Shown: piece after piece, positions 25,527 through 34,004 of the stretch
Position numbering within the stretch: position 1 is the first letter of the stretch
How the letters are laid out: each line of letters starts with the position of its first letter
Assembly (NCBI GenBank): GCA_022794035.1
Contig: JAAWDX010000007.1
Location: 186,001-250,000, forward strand
Direction of reading: 5' to 3'
DNA: 64,000 bases
Source: Lachnospiraceae bacterium
Lineage (GTDB): Bacteria; Bacillota; Clostridia; Lachnospirales; Bianqueaceae
Translations under genes and position numbers: made by a program
Notes under the pieces: model-generated
Told to the model about the DNA's origin: nothing
Seen by the model: only the letters and a program-made list of their open reading frames with translations
Database searches by the model: none

Positions 25527-26894
25527 TATTTCTTTCTGCTTTTGCTCCAGTCCTTTAAACAGTTTGGCTAGCACCACTACAGCAACCGCAGACAAAATCA
25601 GCTCCGCCGTAAACTGTGCATAGGCAAGGCCGTACAGCGGAAACAAATAATTCAGCACGCAGATGGCCGGAATTTCCAGCACAATCTTTCTCAAAATTGC
25701 AAATACAAAAGCCTTTTTCCCCATGCCGCATGCCTGAAATACACCCACTGCCATGAAATCCATACAGATAAACGGCAGCCCCCAGCAAAAGCCGCGCAGA
25801 AAACGAGATCCGTAGCCTACAATAACTTCATTATCCATAAACAATCCAATCAGTCCGCTCGCCCCAATGTAATATCCCACAGCTACGAGACATAAAAAAA
25901 TCAGGGAAATCCTTGCTGTAAAGAAAAAGCTATTTTTCATCCGCTTACTATTTCCGCTCGAAAAATTATAGCTGATGAGGGGCATAATGCCCTGCGAAAG
26001 TCCCAATGCAATCTGAAAGGGCACTGTATTGATCTTTTGCGCAATTCCCATAGCCGCCACTGCATCGGAGCCAAAAGAGGATGTAAAATTATTAAGCACT
26101 GTCATCCCTGTTACGTTCAGCAGATTTTGAATAGAGGCCGGAACGCCAACGGCGCAAATCCCCACGACAATCGCCTTTTGGAATGCCACCATTTTCGGAT
26201 TGATGCACACATAGGTGCGTCCGCGTTTATAGTACAGCAGTACAAAGAAGTAGCCGCAGGCAAAGCAATTGGCAATAAAAGTAGCCATTCCTGCGCCGGC
26301 TGCTCCCATATTCAGCCCCCAGGGCATGATGAAAAACGGGTCTAAAATAATATTCAAAATACAGCCGCTCATCGTTCCGATACTGGCATGCAGCGACGCT
26401 CCCTCCGAGCGTACCAGATAGGCCATGACTACATTCAAAATAGCGGGCATCGCTCCAAAGGATACCGTCCATTTTAAATAGGCAGCCGTCGCTTCTGTCG
26501 TCGTTTCATTAGCTCCCAGAACCTGCAGCATGGGCTCATGAAATATAGTATAGAGCAGTGAAAAAGCCAATCCGCTGATAAGCGCCATATAGAATCCAAG
26601 GGCAGAACTTCTATGCACCGTCTCATAATCCCTGCGCCCTAGCGCGCGGCTCATCATACTGGAGGTACCTACGCCAAACAAATTGTTAATGGCATTAAAG
26701 GCTAACAGGACTGGGGCCGCCAGCGTGACTGCTGCATTTTGAATCGGATCATTCAGCATCCCTACAAAATACGTATCAGCCAGATTATAAATGACCATCA
26801 CCAGCGAGCTGACAATCGTCGGAATAGCCAGCTTGGCTACCGCTTTGGGAATGGGCATGTTTTCAAACAAATCTATTTTAGAATGATCTTCCAT
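25518..26894 (-). CDS. MATE family efflux transporter (fourth of four)
   Basis: A 458-residue MATE exporter (TM1 region IPTIVSSLVMVIYNLADTYFVGML) with 12 predicted spans and the family's internal repeat starting near residue 245 (VGVPASIQNLLNVTGM). GAGGAAT precedes the ATG. It is convergent with tetR and sits next to another MATE gene, but the two MATE proteins are clearly different in sequence and do not look like a recent tandem duplication. Substrate unknown. Confidence 0.9.
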   Translation of the reverse strand: MEDHSKIDLFENMPIPKAVAKLAIPTIVSSLVMVIYNLADTYFVGMLNDPIQNAAVTLAAPVLLAFNAINNLFGVGTSSMMSRALGRRDYETVHRSSALGFYMALISGLAFSLLYTIFHEPMLQVLGANETTTEATAAYLKWTVSFGAMPAILNVVMAYLVRSEGASLHASIGTMSGCILNIILDPFFIMPWGLNMGAAGAGMATFIANCFACGYFFVLLYYKRGRTYVCINPKMVAFQKAIVVGICAVGVPASIQNLLNVTGMTVLNNFTSSFGSDAVAAMGIAQKINTVPFQIALGLSQGIMPLISYNFSSGNSKRMKNSFFFTARISLIFLCLVAVGYYIGASGLIGLFMDNEVIVGYGSRFLRGFCWGLPFICMDFMAVGVFQACGMGKKAFVFAILRKIVLEIPAICVLNYLFPLYGLAYAQFTAELILSAVAVVVLAKLFKGLEQKQKEISV

Positions 26895-26957
26895 TTTTTA
26901 TTCCTCACTTTTCTGCATATATCCAATCGTAATTTTCACTATAGTCAATAAAGCTTT

Positions 26958-27779
26958 TTATACTGTCATTCGCTGCCTTGAAATCTCATACATAGCAATG
27001 GAGGCCGCACAGCTTACATTGAAAGAGCTTGCATATGATTTTTCAGACATGGGAATCGTACATAATATATCGCAATATTCCTTATATGTTTTGCTAAGTC
27101 CAGTTGTTTCATTGCCAATCATAAGCATAAGCGGACCTGTCAGATTAACTTCATGGATTGGCTTCTCCTTATGCGCCGTTGTACCAATGACAAATAATCC
27201 GGGATATTTTTCTTTCAGATGATTCACATAATTAAATAATGTTTGATTATCCGAAACACGTATTATCGGCATATTAAAAAAAGAGCCCATTGCAGATACT
27301 ACAACGTCCGGTTCATACAAATCAACAGCGTGTCCGGTTATCATTAACATATCAGCACCCAAAGCATCACATGAACGAATGATCGTACCCAGATTCCCCT
27401 TATTGGAAGGCCGATCAAAAAGAACGATCATAGGGTTCTCTGAAAGTCGTACGCCTTCCAGGCAGTCCTCCCTCATTTCAATGATAGCCATTAGCTCTGA
27501 TGTGTCCGACTTTCCGCTTAGCTCGCTCATAAGCTGCATGGTCAAAACATAATTCACGTCAGTAGCAACATTTTCTATCATTGCTTTAGCCCACCCTGAT
27601 AGGTTTTCATTATTATAAATAAATGATTTAATTCTCCATTTATTTTTTACGGCTTCATTTAGGCTCCGCACTCCCTCTACCAGAAATTCATTATATTTAT
27701 ACCGTTTATTACGGTTTGTTTTTAGTGTTTGAAATCTTTGAAAAATACTATTTTGACTATATACTTTTATTTCACGCAT
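26958..27779 (-). CDS. SpoU/TrmH family RNA 2'-O-methyltransferase
   Basis: A 273-residue SAM-dependent methyltransferase with the SPOUT knot motifs: VLFDRPSNKGNLGTIIRSCDALG (motif 1, about 117-139), LMLMIGNETTGLS (motif 2, about 217-229) and IPMSEKSYASSFNVSCAASIAMYE (motif 3, about 241-264). Motif 3 is slightly unusual (SFNVSCAA where SLNVSVAA is common). An N-terminal substrate-binding extension (1-105) is present. The target is likely rRNA or tRNA. The gene is AT-richer than its neighbours and lies next to a tRNA. Confidence 0.87.
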   Translation of the reverse strand: MREIKVYSQNSIFQRFQTLKTNRNKRYKYNEFLVEGVRSLNEAVKNKWRIKSFIYNNENLSGWAKAMIENVATDVNYVLTMQLMSELSGKSDTSELMAIIEMREDCLEGVRLSENPMIVLFDRPSNKGNLGTIIRSCDALGADMLMITGHAVDLYEPDVVVSAMGSFFNMPIIRVSDNQTLFNYVNHLKEKYPGLFVIGTTAHKEKPIHEVNLTGPLMLMIGNETTGLSKTYKEYCDILCTIPMSEKSYASSFNVSCAASIAMYEISRQRMTV

Positions 27780-27811
27780 GCTACTCTCCTACTTTCTCTG
27801 TCTGAAGCAAC

Positions 27812-27837
27812 AAAAACCCCGATATAATCGAGGTTTT
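27812..27837 (-). terminator. terminator after tRNA-Leu(UAG)
   Basis: On the minus strand AAAACCTCGAT / ATCGGGGTTTTT with a short loop ends in TTTTTG, about 35 bases beyond the 3' end of the tRNA. Confidence 0.75.
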
Positions 27838-27871
27838 CCAGAACAATATTCTCTTGATTGTCCCTTGATCA

Positions 27872-27952
27872 TGCAGGTGAAGGGACTCGAACCCCCATGC
27901 CTAAGGCGCTAGATCCTAAGTCTAGTGCGTCTGCCAGTTCCGCCACACCTGC
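27872..27952 (-). tRNA. tRNA-Leu (anticodon UAG)
   Basis: Intact cloverleaf on the minus strand: acceptor GCAGGTG/CACCTGC with discriminator A, anticodon loop CTTAGGA (anticodon TAG) closed by CTAGA/TCTAG, a variable arm and a T-loop TTCGAGT. A promoter lies upstream (TTGACG 28040-28035, 17 bp, TATAAT 28017-28012) and a terminator downstream. No CCA is encoded. A damaged second copy of this module lies at 29428. Confidence 0.95.
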
Positions 27953-28011
27953 AAATATAACGCAGCCGCGATGCAGAAGCTTCTAATTCTTACTACACCC
28001 GACTGCATTAT

Positions 28012-28040
28012 ATTATAGCATATCCTTATTTTACCGTCAA
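28012..28040 (-). promoter_or_regulatory. promoter of tRNA-Leu(UAG)
   Basis: Minus-strand TTGACG, a 17-bp spacer and TATAAT. The same promoter, nearly identical in sequence, is repeated at 29567-29595 before the damaged tRNA copy. Confidence 0.75.
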
Positions 28041-28115
28041 CCATCACTTTTACATGAACAGCGAGCATACGGAGTTATTCCGCTGTTTAATCTGCATACT
28101 CTCAGCTGTAGCCTT

Positions 28116-28580
28116 TTAATTCAAGGCCAATTCATAACTCTCAAGCCCAATCGCTACGAAGCCCAGCCTATCTAAAAGCCTCACAGAGGGGAGATTCTCT
28201 TTTGCCGTGCCGCTCACAAGCTTTTTCAGTTTTAATTCCTCCGCAGCATACTTAATCATCCTTTGAGCCGCTTCTGTCGCATAGCCTTTTTTATGCCACT
28301 CTGTGTGCAAACAGTAACCAAGATTGCGTGAAACTTCATCCACACGGTTTAGACTGATGAAACCGATCACTCTTGACTCTGCCTTCAATTCCAGCGCCCA
28401 AAACTCATCTGTACTGGTAAAATAGCGCAAAACTTCACGCAGACCATCATCATCTGTGGGAAATGCATGATCGTATACGGCGTATGGCGAGGCCATCTTG
28501 TTCCTTATGAGCTCACAGAAAGCCTCTATGTCCTCTTCTACAAATTTTCGTATGTATAACCTATCCGTTTCCATATCCAT
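28116..28580 (-). CDS. GNAT family N-acetyltransferase (RimJ/RimL-like)
   Basis: A 154-residue single-domain acetyltransferase. The N-terminal METDRLYIRKFVEEDIEAF matches the RimJ/RimL-type start. The acetyl-CoA pyrophosphate loop lies at about 92-105 (HTEWHKKGYATEAAQRM, Q/RxxGxG-like as KKGYAT). The C-terminal ENLPSVRLLDRLGFVAIG is the typical final motif. It lies between the two copies of the tRNA-Leu module, just downstream of the interrupted TIR gene. Substrate unknown. Confidence 0.85.
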   Translation of the reverse strand: MDMETDRLYIRKFVEEDIEAFCELIRNKMASPYAVYDHAFPTDDDGLREVLRYFTSTDEFWALELKAESRVIGFISLNRVDEVSRNLGYCLHTEWHKKGYATEAAQRMIKYAAEELKLKKLVSGTAKENLPSVRLLDRLGFVAIGLESYELALN

Positions 28581-28596
28581 TCCTCCAAGCCGAGAA

Positions 28597-29352
28597 TCAC
28601 GGTTCCTCAGTTTCCCTTCTTTTTCCTAATTGATCAAGCGTATGTAATAAATCACGAACTCCCTGAATATAATTTTTCCGAAAATCGATATACTTTTTAT
28701 ATTTCAAAAATCGTGGAATTGCACAATCCTCAATAAGTAAGGGAATCACCCTTGTTTGCCTATCTTTATTCTCATCCCAAATGGCTGACTCCCATTCAGC
28801 CCTGACCCAGTTAGAATCCACAGAATGATTGGATAATAAAATTAGTAAAAAGTCACTCGTATCAATGCCTTTTTCAATCTCAGCAGGAATCGATTGTCCC
28901 CCTACGATATCCCATTCATCTAACTATGGATCACAGCCCGCTTTTTTCAAATCTGCATATAATGTATTGGCAAAGCCTTTATCCATAGAAGAATGCGATA
29001 AAAACAATTTGGTTCCCATTGCTGATCCTGTATGAGTCTGTATATGTCTCTCATAAAATAGTGTATTGACATATTCCAGCTCTAAAAGCAGCTCCGCTTT
29101 CTTTTCTTCATGCTTCTCATTCATAACCAGCCCTGTCAGTTCCTCTTTTCTTTGAATGAGCTGCTGCATTGTAATTTCATTCGATAAACATCCCATCGAA
29201 ATAAGGTAATACGATGAACACATAAGGGGATCTCCAAAATAAACAATAGCAACTGTTTTCCCATTTTCCTCGTCTTCATCATCGTAATACCCGATTCTTC
29301 CTTTTTGTACACCCCTTGTACATATCACTGGTCCATATTCTAGATATTTCAT
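28597..29352 (-). pseudogene. TIR-domain protein interrupted by an in-frame amber codon
   Basis: Reading through one TAG at 28924-28926 gives a continuous frame of 251 codons. Residues 1-110 form an unrecognised N-terminal domain (starts KYLEYGPVICTRG, with an acidic DDEDEEN loop). A TIR domain runs from about 114 (KLFLSHSSMDKGFANTLYADL) to the end. The stop replaces codon 143, where TIR proteins usually have Trp (DP*LDEWDI), so a single TGG to TAG change explains it. The putative catalytic Glu186 (NWVRAEWE) and downstream parts are intact. TIR proteins of bacteria often cleave NAD+ in phage defence. Either it is a recent pseudogene, or the stop is read through, or it yields a 142-residue fragment. 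Confidence 0.8.
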
Positions 29353-29398
29353 ATAAATCAACCTTCTTTCGTATGTGTATAACATATATAACAGAAGA

Positions 29399-29422
29399 AG
29401 CAGAGCCATCCTTAGCTCTGCT
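29399..29422 (-). terminator. hairpin after the tRNA-Leu remnant
   Basis: An AGCAGAGC/GCTCTGCT stem followed on the minus strand by TCTTCTG lies just past the 3' end of the damaged tRNA. It is a weak terminator. Confidence 0.4.
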
Positions 29423-29427
29423 ATCTA

Positions 29428-29505
29428 TGCAGGTGAAGGGACTCACCCCCTGCCTATGGCGCTAGATCCTAAGTCTAGTGCGTCTGCCAGTCCCGCCACA
29501 CCTGC
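29428..29505 (-). pseudogene. damaged second copy of tRNA-Leu(UAG)
   Basis: Acceptor stem, D arm and anticodon arm (anticodon TAG) match the copy at 27872, but the T-loop is two bases short (TTCGAGT became TGAGT), one base is missing in the variable region and a D-arm base has changed. The TTC of the T-loop is lost, so it is unlikely to fold or be processed normally. Its promoter (TTGAAG, 17 bp, TATAAT; 29595-29567) is still intact. The similarity to the first copy continues about 95 bases upstream. Confidence 0.75.
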
Positions 29506-29566
29506 AAACACAACGCAGTCTTAATACAGAAGCGTTTAATTCTTACTGTATCTGACTGCGTTAGTG

Positions 29567-29595
29567 ATTATATCATATCCTTATTTTACCTTCAA
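29567..29595 (-). promoter_or_regulatory. duplicated tRNA promoter
   Basis: Minus-strand TTGAAG and TATAAT with the same 17-bp spacing and almost the same spacer as the promoter at 28012-28040. It may now drive the TIR and GNAT genes through the remnant tRNA. Confidence 0.6.
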
Positions 29596-29620
29596 CCATG
29601 ATCCTAAAAAACAAATAAAC

Positions 29621-30484
29621 TCATAAAGTAAGGGGAACTATTTTCTGCTCCACTCCCGTCTGATAGGCTTTTTCTACGGCTTCCATATAGCACACCGGCA
29701 TCATCAGCTCTTCATAGGTTTGATCCATCTTTCCGGTGCGCAGCATATGTGCAAAATTATCGCATTCCCGTTCGTAGATTTTGCTGATATCCAGCTCCTT
29801 AAACAGAGTCTGCTCCTTTTGATAGATCGTAGCTGAATAATGATAACAGCCCTCATTAAAGTGATTCGTCACGTCATATCCTTCATACCTCAAAGTTGCT
29901 GTGACTGCTTTAGGCGTTTGACAGGCGGTTACACTGCACGGGGCCGTTCCAAACAGCGCCATCGTAACCTCCGCTAAATGCGAAGCATAAAAGAAAAATC
30001 CGCCATATTCATTGATGAGGTTCACTGGAGCCGCCACATCCGCCGCTATCACGCCTCCCTTTTTTATCGCCTCTGCTAATTCGGTAATGCCATCTGCATA
30101 TTTGACAGAAGAGCCTCCTACAAGCGGTACGTGATGCTTTTGAGCCAGTCTTGCCAGCTCCAGCGCTTCCTCCCTGCTTCTGGTAAAGGGTTTGTCAATA
30201 AATGCCGGCAGTCCTGCCTCTATAAAGGGACGTGCATAGCCCAGATGATATTTTCCATCCCTTGCCGTTACCATAACGGCATCGACCTTTCCCAGCATAT
30301 CTTCTGCCTTCTCTGCCAGAATTGCCACATGACATTTTTCCTGTACTTTTTGACTGGCCTCCCGATCGATCCCTCCGACGGCAACTACCTCAATATCCGG
30401 ATACAAGTCCTTTTTAAGGTTAAAAATCTCAGCAAAGGCCATCGCATGAGAGTTTTCCGAGCCCATGATTCCGACTTTATACAT
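29621..30484 (-). CDS. Gfo/Idh/MocA family oxidoreductase
   Basis: A 287-residue NAD(P)-dependent dehydrogenase. It has an N-terminal Rossmann fold (KVGIMGSENSHAMAF at 3-17, in place of the usual GxGxxG), a conserved EAGLPAFIDKPF (about 88-99, the EKP-like catalytic Lys motif) and a C-terminal Gfo/Idh substrate domain. Related enzymes act on sugars, inositols or their derivatives. The unusual GSENSH nucleotide loop may mean altered cofactor use. It stands alone behind the tRNA-Leu island. Substrate unknown. Confidence 0.85.
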   Translation of the reverse strand: MYKVGIMGSENSHAMAFAEIFNLKKDLYPDIEVVAVGGIDREASQKVQEKCHVAILAEKAEDMLGKVDAVMVTARDGKYHLGYARPFIEAGLPAFIDKPFTRSREEALELARLAQKHHVPLVGGSSVKYADGITELAEAIKKGGVIAADVAAPVNLINEYGGFFFYASHLAEVTMALFGTAPCSVTACQTPKAVTATLRYEGYDVTNHFNEGCYHYSATIYQKEQTLFKELDISKIYERECDNFAHMLRTGKMDQTYEELMMPVCYMEAVEKAYQTGVEQKIVPLTL

Positions 30485-30495
30485 TGCCCTTTCCC

Positions 30496-30702
30496 TTACA
30501 GACGAATCTTTACCTCCGTCCCTTCTTTTTCCTTCACTTCAATGAGCTGAAGGCCATGATAATGACGAAGCATCCTCCCTATGCGCATGGCATCCTTTCT
30601 TTTCAAGATTCCCTTTCGGCGCAGGATCATCAGCACAAACCGATTGGGCACATAGAGAGGCAGATTCAATCCATTCCTTTCCTTGATGTGTATTTTCATC
30701 AT
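30496..30702 (-). CDS. small protein with SHOCT/YvlB-like C-terminal motif
   Basis: A 68-residue basic protein (KIHIKERNGLNLPLYVPNRFV... LQLIEVKEKEGTEVKIRL). Its ATG overlaps the stop of the XRE regulator gene (ATGA), so it is translationally coupled. The ending V-K/E-x-x-x-G-x-x-V-x-I resembles the C-terminus of the XRE protein (LLEIQSGDGDLIEIVVE) and of DUF2089/YvlB-like proteins. The two proteins may share this small domain and interact. Function unknown. Confidence 0.55.
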   Translation of the reverse strand: MMKIHIKERNGLNLPLYVPNRFVLMILRRKGILKRKDAMRIGRMLRHYHGLQLIEVKEKEGTEVKIRL

Positions 30703-31193
30703 TCTACCACAATCTCGATCAAATCGCCATCACCAGATTGAATTTCCAGCAATTTTCCCATCGCTCCTTTTTCAACCAATAGCAGAATCTTTTCTAGATC
30801 CTTTTTCTCTAAAATTTCTTTATTTTTAACCTTGGGCATCTCCAGTCCTATTTCGAGAAACATCTGGACCAGCGGCATCGGTAAATTCAGCTTAACAATA
30901 TCCTCATCCGCCGAAACAATCGACAGATGCAAAATCATATCCTCCAGCTTTTTCTTTTGCTTTTCCGGAGCCATCCACACTTGCGCCCGTTCTTCCTCAT
31001 CCGGATTCAGCAAATAATCTACACTGATTCCCATTAGTTCTGCAAGAGGCCTAAGCAGCAAAATATCCGGACTGGATATATCGGTCTCCCATTTAGAAAC
31101 AGCCTGCGAGGATACACCCAGCCGCTCCGCCAGCTCCTCCTGTGTCCAGTTCTTCTCTTTCCTTAGCTTTTGAATTTTCTTTCCCAGTGTCAT
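30699..31193 (-). CDS. XRE family regulator with SHOCT/DUF2089-like C-terminus
   Basis: A 164-residue protein with an N-terminal Cro/CI-type HTH (LGKKIQKLRKEKNWTQEELAERLGVSSQAVSKWETD, about 3-38) and a C-terminal region ending GKLLEIQSGDGDLIEIVVE. That ending matches the small-domain pattern seen in DUF2089/YvlB-like proteins. The start at 31193 follows AGAAAGG by about 12 bases; an earlier ATG lies too close to that site. It is co-transcribed with the small protein downstream. Confidence 0.8.
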   Translation of the reverse strand: MTLGKKIQKLRKEKNWTQEELAERLGVSSQAVSKWETDISSPDILLLRPLAELMGISVDYLLNPDEEERAQVWMAPEKQKKKLEDMILHLSIVSADEDIVKLNLPMPLVQMFLEIGLEMPKVKNKEILEKKDLEKILLLVEKGAMGKLLEIQSGDGDLIEIVVE

Positions 31194-31325
31194 ATCAAAC
31201 ACCATCCTTTCTCTTTGATGGTTTTATCTTAGCCCATTTCCCGTTCTGCTTCCATCGCCCATCTTTCTATTTACACAACCAAACAGAGACTTTCCTAACA
31301 ACCAACAGTTGTTTTACAGAGATAA

Positions 31326-31364
31326 AAAGATAGAGAACAGCCATAAAGCCGTTCTCTATCTCTT
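31326..31364. terminator. bidirectional terminator after the decarboxylase operon
   Basis: A long stem (AAGATAGAGAAC...GTTCTCTATCT with inner GGC/GCC) carries T-rich tails on both strands. It lies just past the stop of the oxaloacetate decarboxylase alpha gene. Confidence 0.85.
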
Positions 31365-31372
31365 ATTTTTCT

Positions 31373-32785
31373 TTAATGCCCGCTATCCTGCACGTAAAGG
31401 ACACGTACCTCCGGCTCTGCCGGCTTTTCAGGTGCAAATCCCTTTTCCCGTGCCTCAAAGAACTTCGGTGCTACCTGTGGGAACAGAGCATAGCTTAAAA
31501 CATCCTCTTCCTGTTTTGCCTTGTCGCCAAGCTCTGCCTTATATTTTTCCATCTCCGGCTCTAACAGATCAGCCGGACGACAGGTGATCACCTCTGCATC
31601 TCCAATGGCCTTCTTTCGCACATCCTCATTGACAGGAGCCGGAAGCTCACCATATTCGCCGCGAAGCAAAGCCTTTGATTCCTTTGTGATCATCTTATAG
31701 CGCTCTCCTGCTAGTACATTCAGCACAGCCTGAGAACCCACAATCTGGCTTGTCGGTGTAACCAGCGGCGGGAAGCCAAAATCCTCACGCACACGCGGCA
31801 CCTCTGCCAGCACATCATAATATTTATCTTCTGCATTAGCCTGCTTCAGCTGGGACAGCAGGTTTGACAGCATACCACCCGGCACCTGATACAAAAGCGT
31901 ATTTGTGTCTACATGCAGCACCTTCGTATTCAGCGTACCATCATCCTGCAGCTTCTGCGCTACCTTACGGAAATGCTCTGCTGCCTTGCTCATAGCCTCC
32001 AGATCAAGTCCTGTATCGCGGTCAGTTCCCTTTAAGGAAGCAACCAGCGATTCTGTAGTCGGCTGGGACGTACCATTTGCCATCGGAGACAGCGCTGTAT
32101 CCACGATATCTACGCCAGCTTCTGCGGCCTTCAGGTAAATCATATCGCCCGTACCGGTCGTATTATGCGTATGAAGATGAATCGGAACACTCAGCTCGCT
32201 CTTCAGACGCTTTACCAGACTATATGCATCATAGGGCAGCAGCAGATTCGCCATATCTTTAATACAAATCGTATCGGCTCCCATCTCCTGCAGCTGACAT
32301 GCCAGGCGCACAAAATATTCTTCATTATGCACTGGGCTTACCGTATAGCTGATGGTCGCCTCCACAATACCGCCGTACTGCTTTGTATATTTCATCGCTG
32401 CTTCCATATTGCGCGGATCGTTTAACGCATCAAAAATACGCACAACATCAATTCCGTTTTCAATGGACTTTTTGCAGAACTGCTCCACTACATCATCTGC
32501 ATAATGCTTATAGCCAAGCAGGTTCTGTCCGCGCAGCAGCATCTGCAGTTTCGTTTTAGGCATCGCCTTGCGCAAAGCGCGAAGACGTTCCCACGGGTCT
32601 TCATTCAGAAAACGCATGCAAGAATCAAAGGTTGCTCCGCCCCAGCATTCAATGGACCAATAGCCCATATTATCCAGAAGCTCACAGGCCGGCAGCATAT
32701 CCTCCAGGCGCATGCGAGTTGCAGCCTGCGATTGATGCGCGTCACGTAAAATCGTATCTGTAATTCTTAACGGATTCTTAGCCAT
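31373..32785 (-). CDS. oadA: oxaloacetate decarboxylase alpha subunit (carboxyltransferase)
   Basis: A 470-residue carboxyltransferase of the OadA/PycB group. It moves the carboxyl group from oxaloacetate to the biotin carrier. The HMGL-like TIM barrel is clear: TDTILRDAHQS (metal-binding Asp, about 10-20), GGATFDSCMRFLNEDPWERLR (about 54-74) and the metal ligands HLHTHNTTGTG (about 206-216). A conserved C-terminal PycB/OadA domain follows. It lacks its own biotinyl domain, which is encoded separately upstream. It is the last gene of the oad operon. Without the neighbours it could equally be read as pyruvate carboxylase subunit B. Confidence 0.92.
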   Translation of the reverse strand: MAKNPLRITDTILRDAHQSQAATRMRLEDMLPACELLDNMGYWSIECWGGATFDSCMRFLNEDPWERLRALRKAMPKTKLQMLLRGQNLLGYKHYADDVVEQFCKKSIENGIDVVRIFDALNDPRNMEAAMKYTKQYGGIVEATISYTVSPVHNEEYFVRLACQLQEMGADTICIKDMANLLLPYDAYSLVKRLKSELSVPIHLHTHNTTGTGDMIYLKAAEAGVDIVDTALSPMANGTSQPTTESLVASLKGTDRDTGLDLEAMSKAAEHFRKVAQKLQDDGTLNTKVLHVDTNTLLYQVPGGMLSNLLSQLKQANAEDKYYDVLAEVPRVREDFGFPPLVTPTSQIVGSQAVLNVLAGERYKMITKESKALLRGEYGELPAPVNEDVRKKAIGDAEVITCRPADLLEPEMEKYKAELGDKAKQEEDVLSYALFPQVAPKFFEAREKGFAPEKPAEPEVRVLYVQDSGH

Positions 32786-32803
32786 AATATTCTCCCTTTA
32801 TTC

Positions 32804-33964
32804 TTAACCGAACAATGCCAGTAGTACACCAGCTGCAATTGCAGAACCAATGACACCAGCTACGTTCGGGCCCATTGCATGCATCAGCAGGAAGTTGCCG
32901 GGCTTTTCTTTCTGACCAACCGTATTGGAAACACGAGCTGCCATGGGCACAGCGGACACACCGGCAGATCCGATCAGCGGATTTACCTTTTCTTTGCAGA
33001 ACAGATTCATCAGCTTCGCCAGCAATACGCCGCCAGCAGTACCCACACCAAAAGCAACAACACCCATGATAATGATCTTAATGGTGCTCCAGCTCAGGAA
33101 CACATCAGCTGTCGCCGTTGCGCCAACAGAAACGCCAAGGAAAATCGTCACGATATTCATCAGCTCATTCTGAGCCGTTTTAGACAAGCGCTCTACCATT
33201 CCGCTTTCTTTCATCAGATTACCCAACATCAAAGCGCCGATCAGCGGTGCCGCCGAAGGAACCAGCAGCGCCACAAAGACGGTAACCATAATCGGGAATA
33301 CAATCTTCTCAATCTTCTTCACGGGACGCAGCTGCTTCATCTCGATCTGCCGTTCCTTCTTTGTCGTCAGAGCCTTCATAATCGGAGGCTGAATCACCGG
33401 CACAAGTGCCATATAAGAATAGGCAGCAACCGCAATCGGTCCCAGAAGGTCTGGTGCAAGCTGAGAGGTTACATAAATAGCTGTCGGGCCGTCGGCTCCG
33501 CCGATAATACCGATAGAACTTGCTTCAGCCGGCGTAAAGCCCATAGCGGAAGCGCCCAAATAGGTAAGGAAAATACCCAGCTGAGCAGCTGCTCCCAGCA
33601 GCAGACTCTTGGGATTTGCAATCAACGGGCCAAAGTCAGTCATAGCACCCACACCAAGGAAAATCAGCGAGGGATAGATACCCAGCTTCACGCCCAAATA
33701 AAGATAATCAATCAGACCAAAATTACCAACCTGATCCCAGTGAACATGTCCGCCCGAGAAAAACTCGGTGTGATACATGTTGGCGCCGGGCAAATTGGTG
33801 AGTAACATACCAAATGCAATAGGCAGCAGCAAAAGAGGCTCAAACCCTTTTTTAATGGCCAGATACATCAGCACAAATGCAATCAGCATCATCACAAAAA
33901 CTTTAGGGTCGTCCATCAATCTGGAAAAGCCTGTCTGCTGCAGGAAATTTGTAATAGTTTCCAT
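32804..33964 (-). CDS. Na+-translocating decarboxylase beta subunit
   Basis: A 386-residue membrane subunit that decarboxylates carboxybiotin and couples this to Na+ export. About ten hydrophobic segments are present. Conserved stretches are [29 protein letters not shown] (about 101-129), [15 protein letters not shown] (with the essential Asp, about 152-166) and the C-terminal [15 protein letters not shown]. It lies between the biotin carrier and alpha genes, a standard order. OadB, MmdB and GcdB share this fold. The alpha subunit next door favours oxaloacetate as substrate. Confidence 0.93.
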   Translation of the reverse strand: METITNFLQQTGFSRLMDDPKVFVMMLIAFVLMYLAIKKGFEPLLLLPIAFGMLLTNLPGANMYHTEFFSGGHVHWDQVGNFGLIDYLYLGVKLGIYPSLIFLGVGAMTDFGPLIANPKSLLLGAAAQLGIFLTYLGASAMGFTPAEASSIGIIGGADGPTAIYVTSQLAPDLLGPIAVAAYSYMALVPVIQPPIMKALTTKKERQIEMKQLRPVKKIEKIVFPIMVTVFVALLVPSAAPLIGALMLGNLMKESGMVERLSKTAQNELMNIVTIFLGVSVGATATADVFLSWSTIKIIIMGVVAFGVGTAGGVLLAKLMNLFCKEKVNPLIGSAGVSAVPMAARVSNTVGQKEKPGNFLLMHAMGPNVAGVIGSAIAAGVLLALFG

Positions 33965-34004
33965 TTGACAGCTCCTTTACTTGTTTCTTATTTTCAGGGA
34001 CAAA

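Noticed and set aside
23453..26894. Recent tandem duplication of MATE genes
   Set aside because: The two proteins share only family-level similarity and face the same way around an unrelated tetR gene, so they are separate acquisitions or old paralogues.
29428..29505. Second functional tRNA-Leu(UAG)
   Set aside because: The T-loop lacks two bases including the TTC sequence, so a normal fold is not possible; listed as a damaged copy.
32879..33805. Plus-strand open frame of 308 codons opposite the decarboxylase beta gene
   Set aside because: The composition (Gln, His, Arg rich) and full overlap with a clear membrane subunit gene show it is a shadow.
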